A stretch of 64,000 nucleotides of DNA from Coriolopsis trogii (taxonomy: Eukaryota > Basidiomycota > Agaricomycetes > Polyporales > Polyporaceae), in contig JAHYIO010000042.1 in NCBI GenBank assembly GCA_020543525.1, forward strand, positions 248,001 to 312,000, in the 5' to 3' direction. Positions 23,044 to 32,737 of this stretch are shown here, one piece after another. The notes under the pieces were generated by a model. The model worked only from the letters and a program-made list of their open reading frames with translations. It had not been told where the DNA came from and ran no database searches. The first letter of the stretch is position 1. Every line of letters begins with the position of its first letter. A program made the translations under genes and the position numbers.

Positions 23044-23050
23044 ATATAAG
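23044..23050 (+). promoter_or_regulatory. TATA-like box of the barrel-protein gene
   Basis: ATATAAG ends 48 bp before ATG 23099. If used, transcription would start within about 20 bp of the start codon, giving a very short leader. Confidence 0.4.
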
Positions 23051-23098
23051 GGCGAACAGGACGAGAGTGCACCTCCCAGAAAACCCCCGATCATCACG

Positions 23099-23809
23099 AT
23101 GCCACCCCGCGGCCTGCTCTACGTCCCCGCCGAGGCGGGCCCGAGCGTCACAGAGGACGAGTTCAACGACTGGTACGACAACGAGCACGTCCCCGCCCGC
23201 ATGGCGCTCCCCACCTTCCACGCGACCACACGCTGGACCGCCGCGGACAACAAGCAGCCGACGTACCTCGCGGTGTACGACATCGAGAGCTGCGACGTCC
23301 TTGTGCAGCCGCCCTACAGCACCCTCGCGTCTTCCGCGAGCGAGCGCGAGCGCGACGTCGTGAGCCGCGTGCAGCTGCTCGAGCGCCGCACGTACGACAG
23401 GATCGACGTGGAGCTCTACCCGCCCGTCGAGGGCTACGATGCGCGCGCGCCGGGGCCGTTCCTCGTCAGCGCCATGTACGAGATCAAGCCGGAGCTCGAG
23501 GAGGACTTCCATAAGTGGTACCGCGAGGAGCACGTCGATCTGCTCTCGAAGGTGCCGGGGTGGCGCCGGTCGCGGCGGTACGTTTTGCGGGAGGCGGGCC
23601 CGAACAAGGGGAGCGACGCGGAGAAGGTGGCGGAGAGGGGGAGGCCGCCGAAGCACCTCGCGATACACGAGTGGCAATCCCTGGAGTGCTTCCAGACGCC
23701 CCAGTTTAAGCATGCGACGACGACGCCGTGGAGGATGCGGTTGTTTGAGAGCGCGGATGTTTGGGAGGCGAGGATACACAAGTTGTTGAAGGCGTGGACG
23801 AGGGAATGA
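23099..23809 (+). CDS. Tandem dimeric alpha/beta-barrel (EthD-like) protein, intronless
   Basis: A single exon of 236 codons. It contains two similar halves: FNDWYDNEHVPARMALP near residues 22-38 and FHKWYREEHVDLLSKVPG near 138-155. Each is followed by an aromatic/basic strand and the second by PKHLAIHEWQS. This is the pattern of the dimeric alpha/beta-barrel (EthD/antibiotic monooxygenase-like) superfamily with two ferredoxin-like units fused in one chain. The function of fungal members is mostly unknown; some act as small oxygenases, cyclases or stress proteins. No signal peptide or membrane segment is present. The coding sequence is more GC-rich than its flanks. The TIR transposon copy 1 begins only 82 bp after the stop, so the 3' UTR or terminator may lie inside the transposon. 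Confidence 0.8.
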   Translation: MPPRGLLYVPAEAGPSVTEDEFNDWYDNEHVPARMALPTFHATTRWTAADNKQPTYLAVYDIESCDVLVQPPYSTLASSASERERDVVSRVQLLERRTYDRIDVELYPPVEGYDARAPGPFLVSAMYEIKPELEEDFHKWYREEHVDLLSKVPGWRRSRRYVLREAGPNKGSDAEKVAERGRPPKHLAIHEWQSLECFQTPQFKHATTTPWRMRLFESADVWEARIHKLLKAWTRE

Positions 23810-23891
23810 TGGGACGACGCATATGACGCCTGGCAATCAAATCACCTTCGTGTACTCTACAGGTCGAGAATCTGTATATCCCATAACTGTA

Positions 23892-25212
23892 CACCGCTGC
23901 ACAGATGCCTGGTGGAATTCACCGGAAACATCCGGCAGGTGATGCCCAGGTTGAGCGCTGCTTGTCGTCCGCCTGGGACGCCATGTGGAATCCACGAGAT
24001 AGGCACGCCGATGGGTTTCAAGTGGTCGACGAGAGGGATACAGATGGTGTGATGGTGGAGAGGACAACGCCGGTGGATAACAGTGTTACGACCGATGTTT
24101 TGCAGGTATATGCAAGACTTGGAGAATTTCTGAGAGTGATGCGGGCGGAGAGGCACTCAGCCAGCTCCAACGTTCAGCGCTTCAGAGCTTCAGCACTCGC
24201 TGGCAGCAGTGGAGAGGCGCTTAACGGGTTGCTTCTCGACCACCGTGCGCTTGCCCCCTGCATATTCCTTGCTTGTCTTCGCTCCGCGTCCTATGCTATG
24301 TGCGTACTTACGTGATCAACTTTGCTATTCCACCTGTGGCAAGACAATTGTAGGTCGGACCCCACATTGCAGCCTAGGCTGCAGGCTGGGGGGCCTCGGC
24401 CGGTCAGGGAGTAGGAGATGGTAATGCTGGTGGGCATTGTGAGTATTTTGCGTTGATCTCATGAAGTGTAGTAACATATCTGTGGCTTTTAAGGCTGTTG
24501 GCATCAAATTGGCCACGTTCGCCATGCTTGTATGTTCATTATATCTCTGCTGCCCGTTATGATTTGTACGCTTACTTTTACCTTTAGCACGAGATTGCTG
24601 CTCCTCTCGCAGCACAGAAAAGCTCCTCCCACACTGATACCGACTCTTGGGGAGCCGTGGGAGACAAGCTTGACGAGTTATACAACAACTTTGGCAGAGA
24701 CCGCGAGACTGATTCTCGGTGGCAGGCGTACGTACTTTATCATGTTCACTCTGAACAGTGGGCAATGACCACGGCGTCACTTTTGCAGAGGCAGACATAG
24801 GTTTCCACAACCCGCTTCCCGACGACGAAGATGCCCATTGGATGGTGAATCGTGAGGACGGTCGGCGTGATGGCGAACAGGACAGTGAGACGATGAACGT
24901 TGCTTGAGCGTAGATACTTCTTCTGTATATGTGCACACCTCTGTTCTTTACCAATCCGAGCGTGTGCTGGTCCATGTCAAATCGCGAGACGGTCTACAAT
25001 TTTTGTCTGGTCTAATCCATATACAAGCGCCAGAGCCCCATCACTTGCCATATATGTCATTTACCCCTCCATACGCCCTATCACTGGAACCCAGGTGACG
25101 CGACACCTGCATTCCACTGGCGTGCCGGGCAAGTGGAATCTCCCTGGCATTTCCCCTGGTTTCCATCAGTCGCCCGCACCGGTGAATCCCACCGGGCATT
25201 TGTGCAGCGGTG
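23892..25212 (+). mobile_element. 1,321-bp TIR DNA transposon, copy 1 (apparently non-autonomous)
   Basis: Ends are imperfect 34-bp inverted repeats (23892-23925 and 25179-25212) starting CACCGCTGCACA and containing the near-palindrome GGTGGAATTCACC. Both flanks are TA (23890-23891 and 25213-25214), consistent with a TA target duplication. Copy 2 at 39324-40644 has the same length, is almost identical and lies in reverse orientation. No transposase is recognisable. A possible short spliced reading frame on the plus strand (around 24588-24905, with HEIAAPLAAQKSSSHTD and ending DSETMNVA) may be a relic or captured fragment. TA duplications occur in Tc1/mariner-like elements, but the CACCG termini are not typical, so the superfamily is unassigned. 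Confidence 0.88.
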
Positions 25213-25394
25213 TATTTGGACCTCATGTTTGACGTGACGTTCAAGACGAGGGTTGTTCTACAGTCTGGTCAGTGCTGCAAGTCTCGAAACATATGATGCA
25301 TCATGATACGAGTACTTTGTTCATAGCTGGGAGCGTCATTCTCAACGTCCACGGCGTTAGTTCATCACTTCCTATGACGTTGTGCTGCGGTAGG

Positions 25395-25961
25395 TGATGA
25401 ACTCTGAACCTGGAAGGCTTGGAGCGTCCTGTAAGTCACACAAAGAGAGATCTTCAGTCAGTGAGCGAACGACTATATTGCATAGTTTAGTACCTGTAAG
25501 TCACACAAAGAGAGACTACAAGTACTAGTAAGTAAAGTGTAGTAGAGCATAAGTAATGAGTGAGACTTACTCTTCAGTCAGTGAGCGAACGACTGAAGAG
25601 CAGAGGGGCAAACAGACTGCCTTATATACTGGAGAGAGGAGTGCATGAGTAAGCGAATGAAGCAGTCACATGTTAACCATAGAGCGATGAGTAAGAGTCC
25701 GTACTCGGCGTATGAGTAAGAGCCGAGAGTATTCTGAGTAAGACATAAGGTCTAGAATGTTCCGGTGCATTGTAGAACGCACAGGAAGACAAGGGAACCA
25801 TATGGTCATGGGAATGTACAGTAGTTTCGTAGAGAAAACCGTATATGGTAAGTAGAAACACAGCCTATAGTAAGCGCTATCTAAACATAGGTAAACATGA
25901 CCATACAAAGGTTGTGTGCACAACTCCGGACCGGTAGAGCCGTAAATCCAGAATGTCAACA
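25395..25961 (-). repeat. Copia 3' LTR
   Basis: 567 bp, TG...CA on the coding strand (TGTTGAC...TTCATCA). It includes two internal direct repeats, each present twice: CTGTAAGTCACACAAAGAGA and CTTCAGTCAGTGAGCGAAC. It appears identical to 37882-38448. Confidence 0.95.
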
Positions 25962-25972
25962 CTCCCACTCGT

Positions 25973-26500
25973 TCAAGATGCAACGGACACAAGACCTATC
26001 TCCTCAACGAATTTGGCCTGATTGGAGTAAGGCACGTTCTTCGTGAGGGGGTCAGCCAATTGGTCCTCAGAAGCGACATAGTAGATCTCGACAGATCCCA
26101 TCTCGACCTGTTCACGAATGAAGTGATAACGGATCTCTATGTGCTTGGTACGACGGTCAATGACTGGATTGACAGACAAGAAGATTGAGCCTTGGTTGTC
26201 GAGACACAAAGGCGTCGGATCAGTCACGTCATCTCCGAGTTCATCGCCGAAGGTCCTCAGCCATGCCAACTGACGACAAGTGTCGGAGGCCGCTTTATAT
26301 TCCGCCTCGGTCGAGGAGAGCGAAATGGTAGGCTGACGCCTCGATGCCCACGATACAGCACCACCTGCCATCAAGAAGACAAAGCCAGAGGTTGAGTGCC
26401 GATCATCACGGTCTTCCGCCCAGTCCGAATCTGAGTACGAAATCAGACCGTCATTAGACGCTCCCTTGTAGCGCAGCCGATACGCCTTTGTTCCCTGAAG
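25973..26500 (-). pseudogene. Copia pol, RNase H-terminal part (severed by Gypsy)
   Basis: This is the C-terminal part of the Copia polyprotein: SYSDSDWAEDRDDRHSTSGF, SLSSTEAEYKAAS, KHIEIRYHFIREQV and QLADPLTKN are standard Ty1/Copia RNase H motifs with the catalytic Asp and Glu. It ends at a TGA (25973-25975) 11 bp before the 3' LTR. The upstream partner ends at the Gypsy junction 33047. The domain itself has no internal stop, so only the insertion disrupts it. Confidence 0.93.
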
Positions 26501-26809
26501 TGTAACGGGCGCGTCGGGGTCCGAGGGCGGGAGACCGAGGAGAGACAGACGGCGGACGGGCAGAGAGACAGAGAGAGAGAGGGCGGGGGGCCCGAGACTG
26601 GTGTTGATTCCGCGAGGGGCGCGAACGAGCGCGTACAGGACTATATACGAGGCCGCTATCGATGGTGGCGGCCACGAGCGGGGCAAACAGGTACAAAGGG
26701 AGTCGGGGGACGACCGTGCGCGACGTCGCGGTCTACAGAAAAGGTAAGTACATCACGGGACCGTGTCTACGAGTGACCATGAGGCTCGTGTAACGGCGGG
26801 GCCGTTACA
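26501..26809 (-). repeat. Gypsy 3' LTR
   Basis: 309 bp, identical by eye to 32738-33046. It contains GA-rich tracts (GACAGAGAGAGAGAG) and the terminal palindrome TGTAACGGCGGGGCCGTTACA at one end. Confidence 0.95.
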
Positions 26810-26926
26810 CTACCTCCTCCTCAAGGGAGAGCGCGACGACGCGGACAGGATTCCCGCAACGGGCCATCAAGTTCACGACGTGCGAGCCTCGCACGCATAG
26901 CTCTTGGCCAACAGCCATCCAAGCCG

Positions 26927-29900
26927 CTACGCATCTGCACGAGGCCGTGGACGCGAGACTCGTCCGGAACGGAGCGTAGTCTGCGATGGTGGAGTGTACT
27001 CCACTCGGGGATTGACGCGGACGGGTGCGGGTGACGGAGGACGTGGAGCGGCATGCGGGATGGCAGGAGGAGCATGAGGGGCAGGTGCGGAGGACGGCGT
27101 GGAGGCAGCGGGAGCAGGTTCGGAGGCGGGCGACGCGGGTGCAGCGGATGGGACCTGAGGAGCAGAAAGGGGAGAAACGACATTAGTAGTAGATGCTTCG
27201 AGCGCGCGGCGCTCAAATATAGAACGGGGAGGATGTGGAGAACGGGTGTGTCGACGATGGAACCGTTCGAGCAGTTCGTTGTCGGAGGTAGGGATGTCGG
27301 AGAGGGGGACCCAAGAATTTTCGTCCGTCGAGAGGTTCTTCCAGCGCACGAGGTACTCGTAACGCTGTCCGATCTTCCGACAGTCGAGAATGGATGCGAT
27401 GGGCGGAGATGGAGATTCGTCCGGGGCGATTTCAAAAGGAACAGAAGCGGGAGCGGGATGAAGTGGAGACGGATCATGGTAGGGTTCGAGAAGAGAGACA
27501 TGGAAAATGGGATGAAGGCGAGAAAGATACGAAGGGAGAGTGAGTTTGTAAGCTAAGGGGGATATAGTGCGTTCGATGGGAAAGGGACCGAGGCGTCGAT
27601 GGTCAAGTTTGTCGGATGGTCGAGTCGTCTTGATGTGGCGTCGAAGCAACCACACAAGCTGGCCAGGCTTGTACGACGGACTGTCCGAGACGCGGCGGTT
27701 GTAGTAGACGGATTGTCGATCCTGCGCAGCCTTCAACTGCAGGCGCAGCTCGTCGTGAAGACGTGCTAAACGCGCAGCAATATTGGCAGCAGCAGGGACG
27801 GAGGAGCGGTCGGAGAGCTGAGGATCGAAGGCGGGGTGAAAGCCGTAGTTGGCAAAGAAGGGAGACTGCTTCGTCGAGTCGCTCTCGTGGTTGTTGAACG
27901 CAAACTCGGCGAGCGGCAGATAGTCGACCCAATCGTCCTGTTGGTACGAGACATAGGCCCGGAGGTACGTCTCAAGGGTCTGATTCGTACGCTCCGTGAG
28001 GCCGTCCGTCTGTGGATGATAGGCGGTCGAGTGCTTGAGGTCTGTGCGCAGAAGAGAGGTAAGTTCTGTCCAAAACTTGGAAACAAAAGTCGAGCCTCTG
28101 TCCGAAACAATGGACGAAGGGAGGCCATGATAACGAATGACACGGTCGAGGAATAGCCAGGCGAGAGCCGGCGCATCCATCGACTCATTGCAAGGAATAA
28201 AGTGTGCGTAGCGAGTGAGACGGTCGCAGACGACCAGAATGGAATCATACCCATGCGACAACGGCAGCTTGACAATGAAGTCCATGGATATGGATCTCCA
28301 AGGCCGGTCGGGGATCTCGAGTGGCTGCAAGAGTCCGAAGGGCTTGTGGCGCGGAGTCTTGATGCGACCGCAGGTGTCGCAAGCCTGAACGTAGCTGCGC
28401 ACCGTCTGGGTCACACCAGGCCACGAGTAGTCCCGAAGGACAAGGTTTAAGGTCTTTTGACGACCAGGGTGACCTGCAAGAACAGAATCGTGCCTAGAGC
28501 GAAGAACGTCAGCACGCAAAGACATAGGAACGAAGAGGAGACCGCGGTAGAGTACGCGATCGCCCTCGACGGTAAAGTCCTTGTCATTCCGAGCCACAGC
28601 GGCGCGCCACTCTTGGTCGGAGCGCAGCGCGCGCTGATAGCGCTCATGGAACTCGGAGTCAACGAGGCTGAGAGTCGTGATGGCGGAGATCTGGATTCTG
28701 GGAGGCGAGGGAGACGTAGCATTCGCCGAAGCGTCAGCTTTGTCACGAAGGCGCTCTGTGTGCAAAGGAGTCAACAGGATCTTTTCGTTCTCTTGGAGGA
28801 CGTCATCCCCCTTCCGAGGCGCGAAGTCGACACGCCTCGAGGGCGCATCAGCGGGGTTCTTCAGGCCTGGGGCATAGTCGAGGCGAAAGTTGAACTCGGA
28901 GAGGAACATCGACCATCGAGCTTGACGGCGGTTGAGGACACGCGATGTCATGAAATACTCGAGGTTTTTGTGGTCGGAGACAACAGAGACAGGGGGGTTG
29001 GTGCCGATGAGCCATGCGCGCATGTCGCGGAAGGACTCGACGATAGCGAGGAGTTCCTTGTCATACACCTCGTAGTTGATCTCAGCTGGAGAGAGCTTGC
29101 GTGAGAAGTAGGCGACGGGGTGGAGAAGTCCAAGCTCGTCGGGTTGGTGAAGGACACCAGCGATAGCATAGTCGGATGCGTCCGTGGCGAGCGTGCATGG
29201 GAGGCGAGGGTCGAAGTGCCGAAGTAGAGGAGAGGACGTGAAGGCACGCTTCAGCGCATGAAACGCGTTGGCGGCCGCAGAGGTCAGGGTAAACGGAGCT
29301 GCTCGTGCGTCCTTCTTGGTGAGAGCATTGAGCGGGAGGACGATGCGCGCGTAGTTGTCGATGAACCGGCGGTAGAAGTTGGTGAACCCGAGGAAGGACT
29401 GGACATCCTTCACGCTCGCAGGTTCAGGCCAGTCCGCGATGGTGTCGAGCTTGGCGGGGTGCATCTTGATGCCATCCGACCCGACGAGATACCCTAAGTA
29501 CTCGACTTCAGGCTGGTCGAAGGCGCACTTCTTCGCGTTAGCGAAGAGTCCCGCAGAGCGTAGACGGTCGAGGACGAGACGGACATGCTCGTCATGTTCT
29601 TCCTGGGACTTCGAAAAGATTAGTATGTCATCGATGTAGACGACGCAGACGACATCGAGCAAGTCGCGCAGCGTGTCCTGGATGAAGCCCTGAAAGATGC
29701 CGGGAGCGTTAGTGAGGCCAAAAGGCATAACCGTATATTCAAAAAGACCGAGGTGGGTGCGGAACGCGGTTTTCCACTCGTCACCCTCGCGTATGCGGAT
29801 GAGATTGAACGCGTTCTTCAGGTCTAAGACCGTGAAGACACGACAACCCTGAACGCGATCGAGGAGGTCGTCGAAGAGTGGGAGAGGATAGCGGTTCTTC

Positions 29901-31351
29901 TTCGTGATGGCATTGAGCCCGCGGTAGTCGACGCAGAGGCGGAGCTCGCCAGTCTTCTTGCGGACGAAGAGCACGGGGGAGGCGGCAGGAGAAGAGGAGC
30001 GTCGGATGAATCCCTTGCGAAGGTTGGTCTCGACATAGTCAAAGAGGACCTCGCGTTCTTGTTGGGACAGGTGGTAGAGAGGACCGAACGGCGGCGACTT
30101 GCCATCCTCGAGCTCGATCGCAGCGTCAAAGCCTGGGCGATGCGGCGGGAGGTTCTCGACCTCGACAGGCGAGAAGACCGAGGCGTAGTCGTGATATTTG
30201 CTGGGAATGTGCTGGAGGAAGTCGTCGGATGGTGGAGGCTCGGGAGGAACGGACGCTGGGCCTGGGACAGCATGGGTCGAGTCACCAAGGTACCCAGCGG
30301 CGATCGTGAAGCCCCGAGATCCTTCCGGGTGGTACCAGAGGGCAGCGGTCTCATTGTTGCGCGCAATCTTGCGAAAGCGGGCAGAGTTGATGAACTTGAC
30401 GTCGAGCGTCGGACGTGGGGCTGCGGAGGAGTCGGAAGACATGTTGTGCTCGGTTCGGCCGCTGCCAAGGTGAGCAACGACAGAGGTCGGAGGCCTAGGA
30501 TATAAAACAGAGTCAGTAGACGGAGGCGTCCCTATTCGGCCACTGCCAAGGGGGAACGCGAAGCGCGGAGAATACCAAGGGAGAATGGACGCGGAGAGGA
30601 ACGGAGAGCCTCGAGCACGAGGCCAACCCGACGCTTGATCAGAGCGAGCGAGGTTGTCAGGAACGGATGGAACGAGAGTACAACCGCGAAGGCTCAAACC
30701 GAGACCAACAGCAGTGGGTGCGCACGACTGGAGTGCAGAGACAGAGATCGGAGTATGGATATGGCCTCTGCCAATTCCACCAGAGGAGACAGGGGAGATA
30801 CTTTTCCCGCAGCAGGACAAAGCCAGCTGGGAACGCGTCCAGTCGATGGACGGATTATGGCGTTTAAGCCAGTCAAGACCTAAGATGATGGGGTAAGCAA
30901 CAGAGACAACACCCAGAGAGATGATCTCCGAGTGTTCATGAACGTGAAGTGAAGTCACAACGTCATGCGTAACGAAACCCTTCGCGATCGGGCGGTCATC
31001 AACGGCGCGGACAGGTATAGGCTCGTCCTTCAGACGGCACGGGAGATTATGTATGGTAGCAAAAGAGAGGGAAATGCATGAGTCCGTCGCGCCGCTGTCA
31101 ACGAGCGCGAACGTGTCGATGGGTTTTCTGTTCGGAAACTTGAGAGAAACAGGGATGAAGAAATGATGAGATGAATGCGGAGATGCATGAACGTGAGTAG
31201 AGAGACGGAAAACGGGAGCCTCCGCAGGGAGACTCGGTATCCACACGCCGTTATCGAGCCGGACGTGCGTCGGAACCCCTGGCGGGATAGCCTGCGTCCC
31301 AGTGTTGACGGCCGGGAGCTCCGGGACAGGTGATGAGCTCCGGCTTAGGCT
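26927..31351 (-). CDS. Gypsy Pol: protease, RT, RNase H, integrase, chromodomain
   Basis: 1,474 codons open from the frameshift site to a TAG at 26927. Domains in order: retropepsin (ALVDSGATDSCIS), reverse transcriptase (FGPLYHLSQQE, LRLCVDYRGLN, VYIDDILIFS), RNase H (LATDASDYAIAGVLHQ), integrase zinc finger (HDSVLAGHPGRQKT, CDTCGRIK), DDE core (SMDFIVKLPLS, IVSDRGSTFVS, HPQTDGLTERTNQTLE), GPY-like region (RRLGPFPIERTISPLAY), chromodomain (YEYLVRWKNLSTDENSWV), then a Pro/Ala-rich tail. A chromodomain marks a chromovirus; it is thought to direct insertion to marked chromatin. There is no in-frame ATG near the gag end, so expression should depend on the -1 shift from gag. Confidence 0.95.
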   Translation of the reverse strand, partial: SLSRSSSPVPELPAVNTGTQAIPPGVPTHVRLDNGVWIPSLPAEAPVFRLSTHVHASPHSSHHFFIPVSLKFPNRKPIDTFALVDSGATDSCISLSFATIHNLPCRLKDEPIPVRAVDDRPIAKGFVTHDVVTSLHVHEHSEIISLGVVSVAYPIILGLDWLKRHNPSIDWTRSQLALSCCGKSISPVSSGGIGRGHIHTPISVSALQSCAPTAVGLGLSLRGCTLVPSVPDNLARSDQASGWPRARGSPFLSASILPWYSPRFAFPLGSGRIGTPPSTDSVLYPRPPTSVVAHLGSGRTEHNMSSDSSAAPRPTLDVKFINSARFRKIARNNETAALWYHPEGSRGFTIAAGYLGDSTHAVPGPASVPPEPPPSDDFLQHIPSKYHDYASVFSPVEVENLPPHRPGFDAAIELEDGKSPPFGPLYHLSQQEREVLFDYVETNLRKGFIRRSSSPAASPVLFVRKKTGELRLCVDYRGLNAITKKNRYPLPLFDDLLDRVQGCRVFTVLDLKNAFNLIRIREGDEWKTAFRTHLGLFEYTVMPFGLTNAPGIFQGFIQDTLRDLLDVVCVVYIDDILIFSKSQEEHDEHVRLVLDRLRSAGLFANAKKCAFDQPEVEYLGYLVGSDGIKMHPAKLDTIADWPEPASVKDVQSFLGFTNFYRRFIDNYARIVLPLNALTKKDARAAPFTLTSAAANAFHALKRAFTSSPLLRHFDPRLPCTLATDASDYAIAGVLHQPDELGLLHPVAYFSRKLSPAEINYEVYDKELLAIVESFRDMRAWLIGTNPPVSVVSDHKNLEYFMTSRVLNRRQARWSMFLSEFNFRLDYAPGLKNPADAPSRRVDFAPRKGDDVLQENEKILLTPLHTERLRDKADASANATSPSPPRIQISAITTLSLVDSEFHERYQRALRSDQEWRAAVARNDKDFTVEGDRVLYRGLLFVPMSLRADVLRSRHDSVLAGHPGRQKTLNLVLRDYSWPGVTQTVRSYVQACDTCGRIKTPRHKPFGLLQPLEIPDRPWRSISMDFIVKLPLSHGYDSILVVCDRLTRYAHFIPCNESMDAPALAWLFLDRVIRYHGLPSSIVSDRGSTFVSKFWTELTSLLRTDLKHSTAYHPQTDGLTERTNQTLETYLRAYVSYQQDDWVDYLPLAEFAFNNHESDSTKQSPFFANYGFHPAFDPQLSDRSSVPAAANIAARLARLHDELRLQLKAAQDRQSVYYNRRVSDSPSYKPGQLVWLLRRHIKTTRPSDKLDHRRLGPFPIERTISPLAYKLTLPSYLSRLHPIFHVSLLEPYHDPSPLHPAPASVPFEIAPDESPSPPIASILDCRKIGQRYEYLVRWKNLSTDENSWVPLSDIPTSDNELLERFHRRHTRSPHPPRSIFERRALEASTTNVVSPLSAPQVPSAAPASPASEPAPAASTPSSAPAPHAPPAIPHAAPRPPSPAPVRVNPRVEYTPPSQTTLRSGRVSRPRPRADA

Positions 31352-31357
31352 TTTCCC
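31311..31357 (-). promoter_or_regulatory. -1 programmed ribosomal frameshift signal at the gag/pol junction
   Basis: On the coding strand the gag end reads GGGAAAA (31357-31351), in the phase G GGA AAA, then a 6-nt spacer containing the gag TAA, then GCCGGAGCTC, a 13-nt loop and GAGCTCCCGGC. The arms pair over 10 bp with one bulged C. Slippery heptamer, 5-9 nt spacer and stable stem are the three parts of a canonical -1 signal. The -1 frame is open without interruption into Pol. Confidence 0.88.
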
Positions 31358-32577
31358 GAAGGATTGGCCCTTGCGGCGCGTGCGGCGGCGTGAGCGAGAC
31401 GTCGAGGACAGGTGTCCCGACGGTGGCCAGTCTGAGCGCAGTAGAGGCAGAGGTCATTGTCGATGCGACGCTGACGCTCGGCCTGCGTGATGGGGCCACG
31501 CTTCGTGGTCGTCGGGGGCTGGTTGTTGGTCGCATCGATTTCCATGGGCACATGCTCGTTGGAGCCGGCCGCAGCGGGAGCGGTGGTGGTGGCAGTCGTG
31601 GTTGTGGTCGGACCACGCGGCGTGAACGTGCGGTCGTGACGCGCGTCCTTGCCAGACTTGCGCGACGAGGCCTTGAGTTGATTTTCGAGAGCATGGATCT
31701 TGTTGTCGATGTCGATGACGGTCGGAATCCATGCTTGCAGAGTGTTGGGACGCTCAACGCGGACGAGCTCACGGCGGAGGTCGGGCTTGAGGCCGCGGTC
31801 GAAGCGCACGATCTTGAGGGCTTCGTCGGTCCAGTGGAGGTGACCTAAATATTCGGTAAAAAGGTTAGCGTAGACGGCGGCGGACCCAGTCTGCTCAAGC
31901 TTGTCGAGCTTGGCTAGGTACGTCGTAGCAAGGTCGGGGTCCTGGAAACGGCGCCTGAACTCTTGGACAAACTTCGGATAGTCGTCCAGGAGCGCGTTGT
32001 TCGTCTGCTGAATGAAGACGTACCAAGACGTCGGTGCACCATCGCCCAAATGAGAGACGAGGTACATCGAGCGCTCGCGATCCAAGCGGAACGCGTCACG
32101 TTGAAGATAGATAGCAGTATCGAGGTCCCGAAGGAACGGCTCGACCTGCGTAGCGGAGCCGTTGAACTTGCGGGGCTCAGGCACCTTGATTGATGGTGCG
32201 CGAGAGGTGCCAGAGCCCGACGGCGCAGAGGGAGACGAAGAAGAAAAAGAAAAAGAGGAAAACTTATCGCGTAGGTCCTTCAGGTTGTCGTAGAACTCCT
32301 GGTTGTGCGCGGATTGCTCGCGGAGGCGTTCGCTGAGAGCCTCGAAGACCTCTGCATTGAGGTTTTGGAAATGTTCGACGGCCTCGGAGCGTGTGCTGAG
32401 GTTGAGGATGGCCTGCGCGAGGTACTGCTGAAACTGAGCCTGGTCGAGGCCGAGCGGGGCCGTCGACACAGGTTCAGCAGGCTGCTGGGGCAATTGTGGT
32501 GCATTCTGGGAAGGGTTGTAGGGCGCGGGGCCACCCCATGCGTTCGAAGGGTCGTCGGGGTGTCCAGGGAAGGCCAT
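31345..32577 (-). CDS. Gypsy Gag with CCHC zinc knuckle
   Basis: 410 codons from MAFPGHPDDPSNAWGG to SGKA-stop. The central region has the retrotransposon gag pattern (KFNGSATQVEPFLRDLDTAI, LVSHLGDGAPTSWY, FVQEFRRRFQDPDLATTYLA). A zinc knuckle, CLYCAQTGHRRDTC (CX2CX4HX4C), lies near the C-terminus. It forms the particle and binds element RNA. The ATG at 32577 is used because the further upstream frame begins only at GTG. The stop at 31345 lies inside the frameshift signal. Confidence 0.94.
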   Translation of the reverse strand: MAFPGHPDDPSNAWGGPAPYNPSQNAPQLPQQPAEPVSTAPLGLDQAQFQQYLAQAILNLSTRSEAVEHFQNLNAEVFEALSERLREQSAHNQEFYDNLKDLRDKFSSFSFSSSSPSAPSGSGTSRAPSIKVPEPRKFNGSATQVEPFLRDLDTAIYLQRDAFRLDRERSMYLVSHLGDGAPTSWYVFIQQTNNALLDDYPKFVQEFRRRFQDPDLATTYLAKLDKLEQTGSAAVYANLFTEYLGHLHWTDEALKIVRFDRGLKPDLRRELVRVERPNTLQAWIPTVIDIDNKIHALENQLKASSRKSGKDARHDRTFTPRGPTTTTTATTTAPAAAGSNEHVPMEIDATNNQPPTTTKRGPITQAERQRRIDNDLCLYCAQTGHRRDTCPRRLAHAAARAARANPSGKA

Positions 32578-32737
32578 TGCGAGGGGGGTTGAATATATTA
32601 GAGCGGGAGGCTGTCGAGCGCCGTGGGCGCTAAATGGAAGTCGAAAGGTTGGACAGATGGCTCCCACACGATTTACGTATGGGCGCGGTCGGAGGGGATA
32701 GGCCGGACGAAAGGAGTGTGTGGGGGCGGAATCAAAC

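Larger units (their letters stand above)
21414..23098. other. Intergenic region, no gene recognised
   Basis: About 1.7 kb lie between the divergent arrestin and barrel-protein genes. Short open frames (such as minus strand 21628-22065) have no recognisable domain. No terminal repeats were seen. Confidence 0.45.

Noticed and set aside
25395..26000. Direct repeats in the Copia LTR as a CRISPR-like array
   Set aside because: Each unit occurs only twice, with irregular spacing, inside a defined LTR that is itself duplicated at 37882-38448.
31244..31246. GTG at 31246 as an independent pol start codon
   Set aside because: The pol frame is open upstream across the gag stop and a canonical -1 slippery heptamer, so frameshifting explains expression better than a non-AUG start.
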